From assembly GCF_000023325.1 (NCBI RefSeq), contig NC_012785.1:434001-498000 (forward strand): a stretch of DNA of 64,000 nucleotides, read 5' to 3'. Both the position numbers and the translations under genes were made by a program. Below, in pieces: positions 35,701 to 42,795 of this stretch. Positions within the stretch are counted from its first letter, which is position 1. Each line of letters opens with the position of its first letter. The stretch comes from Kosmotoga olearia TBF 19.5.1. GTDB taxonomy: Bacteria > Thermotogota > Thermotogae > Petrotogales > Kosmotogaceae. Below the pieces are notes generated by a model. That model was not told the DNA's origin, made no database searches, and worked only from the letters and a program-made list of their open reading frames with translations.

Positions 35701-35826
35701 GTACCGTGGGGATACATGGCCATTTTATCCATCATCTTTTATGTCATATCACTCATCTCTACCATTATTCCTAGCTATCTTGCTTCTAAACTCACTCCAG
35801 CAGAAGCGTTACGCTATTTTGAATGA
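32800..35826 (+). CDS. FtsX-like ABC permease, long form
   Basis: 1008 residues. The N-terminal helix (after FRRKAEALLIIAGSLIGTALIVGSMSM) leads into a MacB-type extracytoplasmic domain. A first FtsX block of three helices follows at about 310-460 (FFALSFFAIIAGILLLSNIYMML, then ERKSELGTLRALGYT). A middle block has four more helices, and there is a second periplasmic domain (about 640-860). A C-terminal FtsX block (FGMIVGIVGVSILMFKALYERKRLIGMLKAIGFTKKM) closes the protein. Two FtsX blocks in one chain mean that a single permease may dimerise internally. It works with the ATPase six bases upstream; the cargo is not visible. Confidence 0.9.
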   Translation: MLIKTLTFAVIFGSSWVILSMLRNRIILKISFKNIFRRKAEALLIIAGSLIGTALIVGSMSMNDSFQKFLYSRVEEQLGEIDEVITLRQINGTAPPFFTLNDVSDLIKRLKHSEYVDEVLPILRKEVSCGSIGTVRSLEPGAAANANLIGVDFAQLSQFGYAKGVFDTNIPEELDGDIPVVINETLAEKLNLGEGDVFEILPDPSYKLLVWLKLPKVRVYKIVEGKGIVNYSGTNLSNDTGKLFLSIENARKILGIKVPDSYNEILVSNTGDYLSGEKFSSRIEEIVRVWDKDKKFEVAKVKSEAIEAASGNNIGLVFFALSFFAIIAGILLLSNIYMMLAQERKSELGTLRALGYTRSKTSKVIVYEGFLYSLLSSIVGLPVGVGISYFILSKFVNLFTDLSTMVPTERAGQALNTFQSSFTFYVKPQTLFYGFFLGLIIPMMVVLWTGRRISRMNIVNAIRGIPEEITQRTKYLFKVFVVFSLFAGVVIVMSGYLSGSGTAFLSGTTLLLLLFPYVLNIRDKRLIESITSVAVIVLVMFSDYIPFITEESATSVPLIITKGFSILFSGILLVVYNLKTFEIVLSRLFHGTGKKAAVLKISTAFPARNRTRTGLTIAMYALVIYIITLVSILPYSQEQNLKRSKDTMFIGFDCAVFSTIGNLNLKASELSEMKQVTTAVELSRLNIIVNKQAQTESYRADLYIFDDGFITKAEFKLNDIEVIPELKKKFNSSTDLWNYLKEHPTDIVVSKSALPGLTPGDIIEIFTDSTPVFSRPPRHSEIGTKITETGKKILEARVVATLPENDINFFNGLFLYHGNLSLSDETDGSKIILMNVAGSSKEEKKSNFYTLKKLLGANIFIFYVDDMIELITTAISGIIDILRSFLYFGMIVGIVGVSILMFKALYERKRLIGMLKAIGFTKKMVFDAFMIETSFIVILGILLGFTTGTLTSIEIFNSVLSGSMEMSVPWGYMAILSIIFYVISLISTIIPSYLASKLTPAEALRYFE

Positions 35827-35862
35827 ACTCACAACTGTTTCGACGCATTTAGGAGGGGGAAA

Positions 35863-37008
35863 ATGAAGAGGGTGCTCGTTATTGACGACGATCGAACAGT
35901 AAGAATGTTGCTCAAAGTGATTCTCAAAAAAGCAGGATATGATGTTGTTGAGTGTGCAAATGGAAAAACCTCTTTAAAAAAGGCTGAAAGTTTCAAACCC
36001 GATTTGATTCTTCTTGACCTGATGTTACCGGATATAAATGGACTTCAGCTCCTTGAAACCTTCACATCCAAAGAGAATCTAAAAGATGTTCCCATAATAG
36101 TACTAACGGGTTCAACAGATGAAGAGAACAAACTAACCGCATTGAGAAGCGGTGCGGTGGATTTTATTACCAAACCTTTTCTTTCGGAAGAGGTTTTGCT
36201 ACGTGTTCGTACACAACTTAGAATCCATAGCCTTATACACTCTTTACAGGAGGCGGTTGAAAAACTACAGGACGACGTCGCTGCAGCTGCGAAGATTCAG
36301 AAAGCATTGGTCCCGGTTTCCACTCCACAGGGGTTTAGAGACAGGGTTAATTGGATATACGAACCTTCGTACAATGTGGGAGGAGACATCTTTGATTTCA
36401 TCAAACTTAATGACGAAAAAGAACTTATATATCTTGCAGATGTTGCTGGACATGGGGTCAAAGCGGCAATGCTCTCGGTAATCTTTCACAGATTTGTTGA
36501 GGATTATGTAGAAAACATAAAAAATCAGGGTGAAAAACTGGAACTTTCTAAGCTCATAAGAGCTCTGGAAGATAATTTCAAATTTGACAAGTTCGATCTG
36601 TTTATCACAACCGTAGCCGTGGTTATTGATAGGAAAAACATGAGGATCGAAATCGGAAATGCTGGTCATCCATCTCCATTCTTTATGAAAAAAAAGGACA
36701 GGAAGACTTTTTTTGTAAACGATCCGGTTGAAAGCATGCTGGGCCTGGGACTCGTCGAAGGTAAAACGAAGGTTTTAGAAATAAACAGAGGCGACAGAAT
36801 ATACCTCTTTACCGATGGTGTCATAGAAGTTGTAAATTCCTCAGGAACACAATTCGGCTTAGAAAATCTTAAAAAAAACCTGGAAAAAAACATTTGGTCC
36901 AAACTTGAAGAAAGCGTTAAAGATCTCTTTAATGAAGTTAAAACCTATAAAAATGGCGAGCATTTCGAGGACGATGTTACTATAATAGGTATAGAATTCA
37001 CCGGCTGA
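35863..37008 (+). CDS. Response regulator with SpoIIE/RsbU-type PP2C phosphatase output
   Basis: 381 residues, ATG 35863 after AGGAGGGGG. The receiver domain (1-120) has the acidic pair in IDDD, phospho-acceptor Asp52 in ILLDLMLPD, the Thr in VLTGS and the Lys in TKPF. A helical linker follows, then the PP2C domain (about 175-380) with GGDIFDF, LADVAGHGVKAAM, GNAGHPSPF and LFTDGVIEV, all metal-site motifs kept. By family analogy it dephosphorylates a STAS anti-anti-sigma protein once its receiver is phosphorylated. Two STAS genes and an RsbW-like kinase gene follow directly. The convergent hybrid kinase at 38079 is a natural candidate for its phosphodonor. Confidence 0.93.
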   Translation: MKRVLVIDDDRTVRMLLKVILKKAGYDVVECANGKTSLKKAESFKPDLILLDLMLPDINGLQLLETFTSKENLKDVPIIVLTGSTDEENKLTALRSGAVDFITKPFLSEEVLLRVRTQLRIHSLIHSLQEAVEKLQDDVAAAAKIQKALVPVSTPQGFRDRVNWIYEPSYNVGGDIFDFIKLNDEKELIYLADVAGHGVKAAMLSVIFHRFVEDYVENIKNQGEKLELSKLIRALEDNFKFDKFDLFITTVAVVIDRKNMRIEIGNAGHPSPFFMKKKDRKTFFVNDPVESMLGLGLVEGKTKVLEINRGDRIYLFTDGVIEVVNSSGTQFGLENLKKNLEKNIWSKLEESVKDLFNEVKTYKNGEHFEDDVTIIGIEFTG

Positions 37009-37041
37009 ATGTTTTCATTAAAAAAAAACAGGGGGGATATC

Positions 37042-37401
37042 GTGTTTTCTTTTAAGGTTGTAGATGAGAAATTCGCCATCATAAGCGTTGAAGAAAGGTC
37101 ACGTATCACCGGCAAGATCCCTGCGGAGTTCAAAAAATGGTTCGAATCCAAAAAACTGGATACCTACAAAGCGGTCATTCTGGATGGTAGAAATATAGAA
37201 TTCGTTGATAGCATGGGCATTGCTTCTTTCATAAGCCTTTACAAGATTCTCAGCCAAAAAAACATTCCTTTTGCTGTTTGCGGATTAAACAGCGAGGTAA
37301 GAAATCTTTTCAAACTTCTCAAACTCGACAAGATATTTGTTATGGATTGCAATTCACCTGAAGACTTTATAAAAAACTTAGGGGATGATTCTCATGATTA
37401 A
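37042..37401 (+). CDS. STAS domain anti-anti-sigma-like protein (first)
   Basis: 119 residues from GTG 37042, placed right after GGGGGGAT; an upstream ATG directly after the previous stop gives 11 extra residues without a ribosome site. The STAS core is ILDGRNIEFVDSMGIASFIS, in which the Ser of DSMG is the usual phosphorylation site. IPFAVCGLNSEVRNLFKLLKLDKIF follows. In partner switching the kinase phosphorylates this Ser and the PP2C enzyme removes it. It overlaps the second STAS gene by 8 bases. Confidence 0.9.
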   Translation: MFSFKVVDEKFAIISVEERSRITGKIPAEFKKWFESKKLDTYKAVILDGRNIEFVDSMGIASFISLYKILSQKNIPFAVCGLNSEVRNLFKLLKLDKIFVMDCNSPEDFIKNLGDDSHD

Positions 37402-37705
37402 AGAGCTGGTTATCGACCAGGATAGATTCACAGCGTCTTCCTGTAGTGAGTTGCTTTCAACCATCGAAAAATTGACAGATTTCGATATTCTCGCCCTGAA
37501 CATGAAAAACGTGCAATTAATAGACTCCTCCGGCGTGGCCACGCTTCTTATTTTGAGGAGAAAGCTCGAATTCAAGGGTAAACGACTTGTGATTCTTTCG
37601 CCCACACCCAACGTTAAAAGGGTATTTATGATAATGGGAATAAACAAGGTTCTGGAAATCGTTGACAATCTCAGTGAAGTGAGCGATAACCGTGAAAAGA
37701 AATAA
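37394..37705 (+). CDS. STAS domain anti-anti-sigma-like protein (second)
   Basis: 103 residues, ATG 37394 behind AGGGGATG. The core LNMKNVQLIDSSGVATLLIL has the phosphorylatable Ser in DSSG, followed by KGKRLVILSPTPNVKRVFMIMGINKVLEIV, typical of SpoIIAA and RsbV. It shares little with the preceding STAS protein beyond the fold, so the two should not be interchangeable. It overlaps the kinase gene by 14 bases. With two antagonists and one kinase, the module has room for a second output. Confidence 0.92.
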   Translation: MIKELVIDQDRFTASSCSELLSTIEKLTDFDILALNMKNVQLIDSSGVATLLILRRKLEFKGKRLVILSPTPNVKRVFMIMGINKVLEIVDNLSEVSDNREKK

Positions 37706-38096
37706 GTGGTCCTTTGAAATAAAGGCTTCTTTGGAAGCAGTCGACGCGCTTGCCTCTCAGATATTCAGGATGGTTGCTTCCGAAAAAAGCAACGAACTAG
37801 GGTTTAAGGTGGGCCTTATAATTATAGAGGTGTGCAGCAACATAGTAAGGCATGGTTACAACAAAAAAAACGACGAAAAGATATACATCGATCTGGAATA
37901 TCTTGATGAAAGTGTTTTATTAACCATAACCGACAATGCTCCTCCTTTTAACCCTCTTATCGCACGCCCCCCTGACCTCAACGATATCAATTCGCTGGAA
38001 AAAGGCGGAATGGGCATATACCTGATCAAACAATTTGCCCAACAAATAAATTATAAATTCAAAGACAATCAAAATATTCTAACTATTCTGGTCTGA
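37692..38096 (+). CDS. RsbW/SpoIIAB-type serine kinase (anti-sigma-like)
   Basis: 134 residues, GTG start at 37692 inside the second STAS gene. GHKL ATPase motifs: EVCSNIVRHGY (N box), ITDNAPPFNP (G1), and KGGMGIYLIKQFAQ (G2). It is the kinase partner of the STAS proteins and, in classical systems, also holds a sigma factor or another target. No sigma factor gene is in the window. Its last 18 bases overlap the end of the convergent hybrid kinase gene. Confidence 0.92.
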   Translation: MKRNKWSFEIKASLEAVDALASQIFRMVASEKSNELGFKVGLIIIEVCSNIVRHGYNKKNDEKIYIDLEYLDESVLLTITDNAPPFNPLIARPPDLNDINSLEKGGMGIYLIKQFAQQINYKFKDNQNILTILV

Positions 38097-40955
38097 ACCC
38101 CAGATTTGATCAATTAGTTTCTCAAGCTCACTTATCAGTTGAAGGATCTTATCTTTTTTCTTTGCTTTGGCGGCATTCTGCAATTTCACACCTATTTCTG
38201 ATACCTCAACCACACTGTACATCTTACCAGAACCTTTTAAACTGTGGCCTTCCCGATCGATAGCCTCGAAATCTTCCTTCAGGCTCAACTCTTTAAGCTG
38301 CATTATACTTTCCCTGAGATAATTTTCATACTCTTCAAACATCTCACGCGCTTCTTCAAGGGTTAATCCCATGTTTGTCGAGAGTTCCTGAATGCGTTTT
38401 TCAATATCATTTCTCGGATTTTTAGGAGGTTCTCCTATCTTCTCCTCTGCTTTCCCAGTCTTTTGATCAGGTGTTTGAACAGGTTCAAATCTGGTTGTTT
38501 CTAATTCTTCTTGAATTCTAAGAAAATATACAATCGCATCTATCAGTTCCTTTTGTTTTACCGGTTTTCCAAGGTAACCATCACAACCGGCTTCAAGTGA
38601 TTTAGCTTCATCTCCTCTCAATGTATGAGCTGTTAAGGCGATCACAGGTACCTTAAGTCCCTTTTCTCGTATCTTCCTGGTAGCGGTATAACCATCCATG
38701 ACAGGCATCTGCATATCCATGATTATCAATGAATAAGTTTTCTCTTTGATTTTTTCAAGGGCTTCTTTGCCATTCCCTGCAACGTCCACTTTGAACCCAA
38801 CTTTTTCAAGCATTTTCTTAATCAGCACCTGATTAGCTTTGTTATCTTCGACAACCAGTATTTCTTTACTAGAAAACTCGTGTACAGGATACAGATCTTC
38901 CTTCAAATATCTTGAAATAATCTCTATCAATTTCTTTTCTGAAATTGGTCTCGTTAATACTTCAAATCCTTCAATATTTTCTCTGGCATCTTTAGCCACC
39001 AACACTACAGGCGTCTCGGATTTTTTTACGGTGTCAAGAATCGATAGATCGTTCTCAGAAATCCTATCTAGATCCACTATAACCAGCATGTATTTTGCTT
39101 CCTTGCATAAAAGTGGGAGCATAGATATATTTAAAGTCGTTCTGTGTTTGATGTTATACCGTGAAAGAAGCGATGCGATGTTTTCAAAAAAGTTTTTATC
39201 TTTGCCTGCAATTAAAACAACCTTGTTGGTGTCTTCCTTTTTGTTTATAACTTTTTCTATTTCCTCTTTCGATGGAAGCTTCGTTGGAAGTGAGACAACG
39301 ACTTTTGTCCCTTTGCCTATATGACTTTCGATATATAATTTACCGTTCATAAGATCAACGAGCTTCTTTGTAATAGCAAGACCGAGTCCCATACCACCAT
39401 ACTTTCTTGACATTGTTCTATCCAGCTGCGTAAACGGTTCAAAAATCTTATCAAGTTTTTCCTCGGGAATCCCTATCCCTGTATCGTTGACAATGTACGT
39501 GATCTTCCCTTCTTTATAATTAGCCTGTATAGTTATATATCCTTGCGAGGTAAACTTGATACCATTTGACACGAGATTTGTCAAAATTTGTTTGATTCTG
39601 AAAGCATCGCCAACAACATATTCAGGAACATTATTATCTAGACTATAAGCAAGATGTAAACCCTTAGAGTAAGCCATAGGAAGATACGTTTCAACAAGCT
39701 CTTTCAACAAATTCCGGGGGCTATATATTTCTTCGTATATCTGCATTTTTCCAGATTCAATCTTCGAAAGATCCAGAACGTCATTTATAAGACTCAGCAG
39801 ATGTTCTCCGCTTCGGTATATTGTTACAAGGTGTTTCCGCTTTTCTTCATTCGTTTCCTCACTAAGAAGAAGTTCTGTAAAGCCGAGGATAGCATTCATC
39901 GGCGTTCGCATTTCATGAGACATATTGGCCAAAAATTCCGATTTCATACGACTTGCTTGCCTGGCTTCTGCCGTTGCTTTTCTCAACAATTCATTTGATT
40001 TCCTGAGCTTTTCAAGAGTCATTTCAATGAATTCCATTGTTTTATTAAGTTCCATAGATATTTTTCCAAGCTCATCATTAGATTTAAACTTCACACGCTC
40101 AAAAGAACCATCACGGATCGATGTAAATCCAGACAGTATTGAGTCCAGAGCCGTAGATATATAACGGTTCAAAGACCACGAAAAAACCAAAGAGAAAAAT
40201 ACGACCCCCACAACGATAAGAAACATTATTGGAATAAGCCTGTTGACAAGTTGAACAAGTAGTGTTTCTGACTGCAGGACAAAGACTTTAACACCAGCAA
40301 TATCTACCGAATCCGTAAGATACACCTGGCCCCATCCAAATATAGATAAGATCCCTCTCGGCTGGCTAACAACAAAAGGACGCGAAGTTGCCTCTTTACT
40401 TTGCTGGATGACCGAACGTACGTAAATACCCGTTTGGATAAACTCCTGAGGGACTATATAATGATCATTATAACTAATAAAAACCGTTGCATCTTCACCA
40501 AGGTATTTGGATAAGCTTCCAATCAATTCTCCGTCAAAAATACTGCCAATTATTGCCTGCTTATTTGGTGTTTCAAATACCATCAAATATACAGGTTCAC
40601 TATTAAGTAAAACAACCTTTGAACCTGATTGAACCAAACTTGCGATTTCATCAAATCCAACTCCAATTAAATTTTTAACTATATTAACCCTTCCGTCCCC
40701 CTCGAGTTCAATAAGCAAATCGATATCATCGTCAACAATACCGGTCTCTATATATACCTCATAAAGCTGCTTATACTCATTTCTCAATTCAGCAAACCAT
40801 TTGTACACATTCTGCTTCTTGATCTCCAAATAACGTGTATATTCATCTCTAGCAGAATGGGAAAGCGAAAGCGAGAAAGCGATGACCACCACAATTAAAA
40901 CTGAAAGAACAAAAATAAAAAATTCCAACGAAACTTTATTGCTGAGCTTTTTCAT
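38079..40955 (-). CDS. Hybrid sensor histidine kinase with two receiver domains and HPt
   Basis: 958 residues from ATG 40955, preceded by AGGAGTGAAGGTG. Domains in order: membrane helix (10-30), extracytoplasmic sensor (to about 235), second helix, HAMP-like segment, HisKA with MSHEMRTPMNAIL (phosphorylatable His), HATPase with a DTGIGIPEEKLDKIFEPF G1 box and GMGLGLAI G2 box, a degenerate receiver (NKVVLIAGKD; no acidic pair, Lys replaced in LTRP), a proper receiver (VVEDNKAN, IIMDMQMPVMDG) and a C-terminal HPt with HSLKGSGKM. This makes a full phosphorelay in one chain. It is convergent with the partner-switching module and may signal to its response regulator-phosphatase; that link is inferred from position. 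Confidence 0.93.
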   Translation of the reverse strand: MKKLSNKVSLEFFIFVLSVLIVVVIAFSLSLSHSARDEYTRYLEIKKQNVYKWFAELRNEYKQLYEVYIETGIVDDDIDLLIELEGDGRVNIVKNLIGVGFDEIASLVQSGSKVVLLNSEPVYLMVFETPNKQAIIGSIFDGELIGSLSKYLGEDATVFISYNDHYIVPQEFIQTGIYVRSVIQQSKEATSRPFVVSQPRGILSIFGWGQVYLTDSVDIAGVKVFVLQSETLLVQLVNRLIPIMFLIVVGVVFFSLVFSWSLNRYISTALDSILSGFTSIRDGSFERVKFKSNDELGKISMELNKTMEFIEMTLEKLRKSNELLRKATAEARQASRMKSEFLANMSHEMRTPMNAILGFTELLLSEETNEEKRKHLVTIYRSGEHLLSLINDVLDLSKIESGKMQIYEEIYSPRNLLKELVETYLPMAYSKGLHLAYSLDNNVPEYVVGDAFRIKQILTNLVSNGIKFTSQGYITIQANYKEGKITYIVNDTGIGIPEEKLDKIFEPFTQLDRTMSRKYGGMGLGLAITKKLVDLMNGKLYIESHIGKGTKVVVSLPTKLPSKEEIEKVINKKEDTNKVVLIAGKDKNFFENIASLLSRYNIKHRTTLNISMLPLLCKEAKYMLVIVDLDRISENDLSILDTVKKSETPVVLVAKDARENIEGFEVLTRPISEKKLIEIISRYLKEDLYPVHEFSSKEILVVEDNKANQVLIKKMLEKVGFKVDVAGNGKEALEKIKEKTYSLIIMDMQMPVMDGYTATRKIREKGLKVPVIALTAHTLRGDEAKSLEAGCDGYLGKPVKQKELIDAIVYFLRIQEELETTRFEPVQTPDQKTGKAEEKIGEPPKNPRNDIEKRIQELSTNMGLTLEEAREMFEEYENYLRESIMQLKELSLKEDFEAIDREGHSLKGSGKMYSVVEVSEIGVKLQNAAKAKKKDKILQLISELEKLIDQIWGSDQNS

Positions 40956-41174
40956 CACCTTCACTCCTAACGAAGACTTTCTATTTTTAAATGTTTGAAA
41001 ACCTCTATATTCTTTCAATCTTCAAAAGCAAAAGGTTTATCCGGATAACATTGAGTATTGCAAAAATCAATCAAACGACACAGTACAATTTTATCATCCC
41101 AAAGGTGTTATCAAAAATCAGATAAATATAAGATTTCAAGAAAATGATAAAATAAACTCAGGGAGGTGCTAAAA

Positions 41175-41378
41175 GTGACGGAATTTCTTGCGATAATTGG
41201 GGCATTATTTCTTTTGTACATTGCTATAAGAGCCTTTCCAGTTTTGATTGGCGTAGTTGTTGGTATCGGTGTGCTTTTATTGGTTGTTTTCTTAATCATC
41301 GGCCTCACTTTCTTACTGCTTCCGCTTTTAGGAATAATCGCCTTGATCGTACTCGTTGCGAAACTGTTTGCTGTATGA
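41175..41378 (+). CDS. Small hydrophobic membrane protein
   Basis: 67 residues, GTG 41175 with GGGAGG ten bases upstream; an earlier GTG at 41166 lies inside the ribosome site. Nearly all residues are hydrophobic and form two or three membrane helices (FLAIIGALFLLYIAIRAF, VLIGVVVGIGVLLLVV, GLTFLLLPLLGIIALIV). There are no charged motifs and no family was recognised. The antisense frame is a mirror of this composition and is not a gene. Confidence 0.65.
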   Translation: MTEFLAIIGALFLLYIAIRAFPVLIGVVVGIGVLLLVVFLIIGLTFLLLPLLGIIALIVLVAKLFAV

Positions 41379-41379
41379 G

Positions 41380-41490
41380 GATTCGAGAAAAAAGCGTTGT
41401 AGGTTGTACGCTTTAAAAAGGCGGGTTTAGGGTATAGAGTTTAAGGTTTAGAAAAGAGACGCACAACCCACAACTCTTTTTCTCGGATTC
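41380..41490. repeat. Imperfect long inverted repeat of CGAGA-type words
   Basis: The arm at 41380-41407 (starting GATTCGAGAAAAAAGCG) pairs imperfectly with 41463-41490 (ending TTTTTCTCGGATTC), about 28 bases each. The loop holds GGGTTTAGGGTATAGAG, a word also seen near 58009. CTCGGCTCTCGGTTCTCGA follows to 41515. It may end the transcript of the small membrane protein. Confidence 0.55.
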
Positions 41491-41542
41491 TCGGCTCTCG
41501 GTTCTCGAACTCTCGATTTTTGGTTCCAAAGGAGGAATACCT

Positions 41543-42067
41543 ATGAGTATATCCACAGGTGGAGGAGATAAAGGTGAAACCAGCCTCTGGTCTGGCGAAA
41601 GGGTATCTAAAGATGATTTACGTGTTGAAGCATACGGAACGATAGATGAATTGAATTCACATATCGGTGAAGCCAGGCATTACTGTAAATCAAAAGAAAC
41701 CAAGGAACTTCTTTTAAGAATTCAAAATGACCTTTTCAAAGTGGCGGGGCAACTGGCTTCTAAAGGTAAATTATTCATCGAACCAATAACTGAAACCGAT
41801 GTTCAATGGCTAACAGAAAAAGTGCACCACTATGAAAAAATCATCAAATTAAAAGGTTTCGTTATCTCGGGAACGACAATTCAATCTGCAAAATTAGATA
41901 TATGCCGAACAGTAGCAAGAAGAGCAGAAAGAAGAATTGTCAGTCTGTGTAAGACTGAAGAGATCGCCAATGAACTTTTGAAATATATGAACAGATTATC
42001 GGATTTCCTATTCATTTTGGCTCGTTTTGAGGAGCACCTTGAAGGAAAACTTACATACAAAAGGTGA
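41543..42067 (+). CDS. PduO-type ATP:cob(I)alamin adenosyltransferase
   Basis: 174 residues, ATG 41543 behind AAAGGAGGAATACCT. The N-terminal TGGGDKGETSLWSGERV is the ATP-binding loop of the PduO family (usually TRTGDxGxT), followed by VEAYGTIDELNSHIG. The helix with TVARRAERRIVSL carries the Arg residues of the active site, and YMNRLSDFLFILARF is the C-terminal signature. The enzyme transfers adenosyl from ATP to reduced corrinoid, making coenzyme B12. It stands alone here, some 7 kb before the cobT-cobU-cobS operon that uses adenosylcobinamide, so the two are functionally linked. No cobalamin riboswitch was seen upstream. Confidence 0.93.
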   Translation: MSISTGGGDKGETSLWSGERVSKDDLRVEAYGTIDELNSHIGEARHYCKSKETKELLLRIQNDLFKVAGQLASKGKLFIEPITETDVQWLTEKVHHYEKIIKLKGFVISGTTIQSAKLDICRTVARRAERRIVSLCKTEEIANELLKYMNRLSDFLFILARFEEHLEGKLTYKR

Positions 42068-42112
42068 AATACATACGTATCGGGTCCCAATATTTTTCAA
42101 ACAGTCAGATTC

Positions 42113-42748
42113 TCATTTCTCTTCAATTTTCAAGGGACTGACTTTATTCTCAAGTGGAACATCTTCCTGGAAGTATATGATTACCTCGTCAAAACCCATT
42201 CCCAACAACAGCCCATGAAAGAAATTCCGGGCACTTTCTTTTGCAATATCAATAATTCCTGTTTTTTCTGACTCTTTTATAGCCTTTTCTCTAATGGCAT
42301 TGGTATTTTCTTTGAGTATTCTCAATTTATCTTTAGGACCAAACATTTTTACCAGCATACCGCTTTCGTTTATCACCTTTATTTCATTCAGCTGGCTTAA
42401 GGTAACCGTAATTTCAAGGTTGGGCAATGGAAGCCTGAGTGTTACCCTCTTGGCATCGCTGGTTTCCAATACTTCAATGTTTTCTTCCTTCAGCGTGGAA
42501 AGGTCAAGAAAACCACGCACCGTTATCGGAACGATGAGAGTGTATTTTCCCGAAAGACCCGGTACGAAACTTCTTTTTTCCATCTCGTAAATCTGTGTTA
42601 TTGTCAATTTTGCCGTGCTGAGTTCAGGAACTTTCTCTATCCTGCTAACAATTGAGGTGCTCTTAAACTCCGTTTTACGTGTTATACGAAACAAGATATA
42701 AAGCAGCAAAGTCACGAGTGCACCTAATATTACGATGGCAAACAGCAT
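42113..42748 (-). CDS. Membrane-anchored DUF4230 protein
   Basis: 211 residues. One N-terminal membrane helix (MLFAIVILGALVTLLLYILF), then a beta-rich soluble part: VSRIEKVPELSTAKLTITQIYEM, KYTLIVPITVRGFLDLS and VTLRLPLPNLEITVT. It ends in a long helix (NAIREKAIKESEKTGI) and GLLLGMGFDEVIIYF. This is the DUF4230 pattern, whose helix-rich end recalls stomatin- or prohibitin-like regions. Its function is unknown. It lies behind hutU on the same strand, separated by a GC-rich hairpin. Confidence 0.8.
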   Translation of the reverse strand: MLFAIVILGALVTLLLYILFRITRKTEFKSTSIVSRIEKVPELSTAKLTITQIYEMEKRSFVPGLSGKYTLIVPITVRGFLDLSTLKEENIEVLETSDAKRVTLRLPLPNLEITVTLSQLNEIKVINESGMLVKMFGPKDKLRILKENTNAIREKAIKESEKTGIIDIAKESARNFFHGLLLGMGFDEVIIYFQEDVPLENKVSPLKIEEK

Positions 42749-42769
42749 TCCATCGCCTCCTTATAGAAA

Positions 42770-42787
42770 CCGGGGCCCAGGCCCCGG
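42770..42787 (-). terminator. GC-rich hairpin after hutU
   Basis: CCGGGGCC-CA-GGCCCCGG, an eight-base all-GC stem. The following T run on the minus strand is short (TTTCTATAA), so it may terminate only partly before the DUF4230 gene. Confidence 0.6.
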
Positions 42788-42795
42788 AATAGAAA

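Noticed and set aside
41111-41308. Minus-strand frame opposite the small hydrophobic protein
   Set aside because: It is the complement of a hydrophobic coding stretch. The plus-strand frame has the ribosome site and membrane helices.
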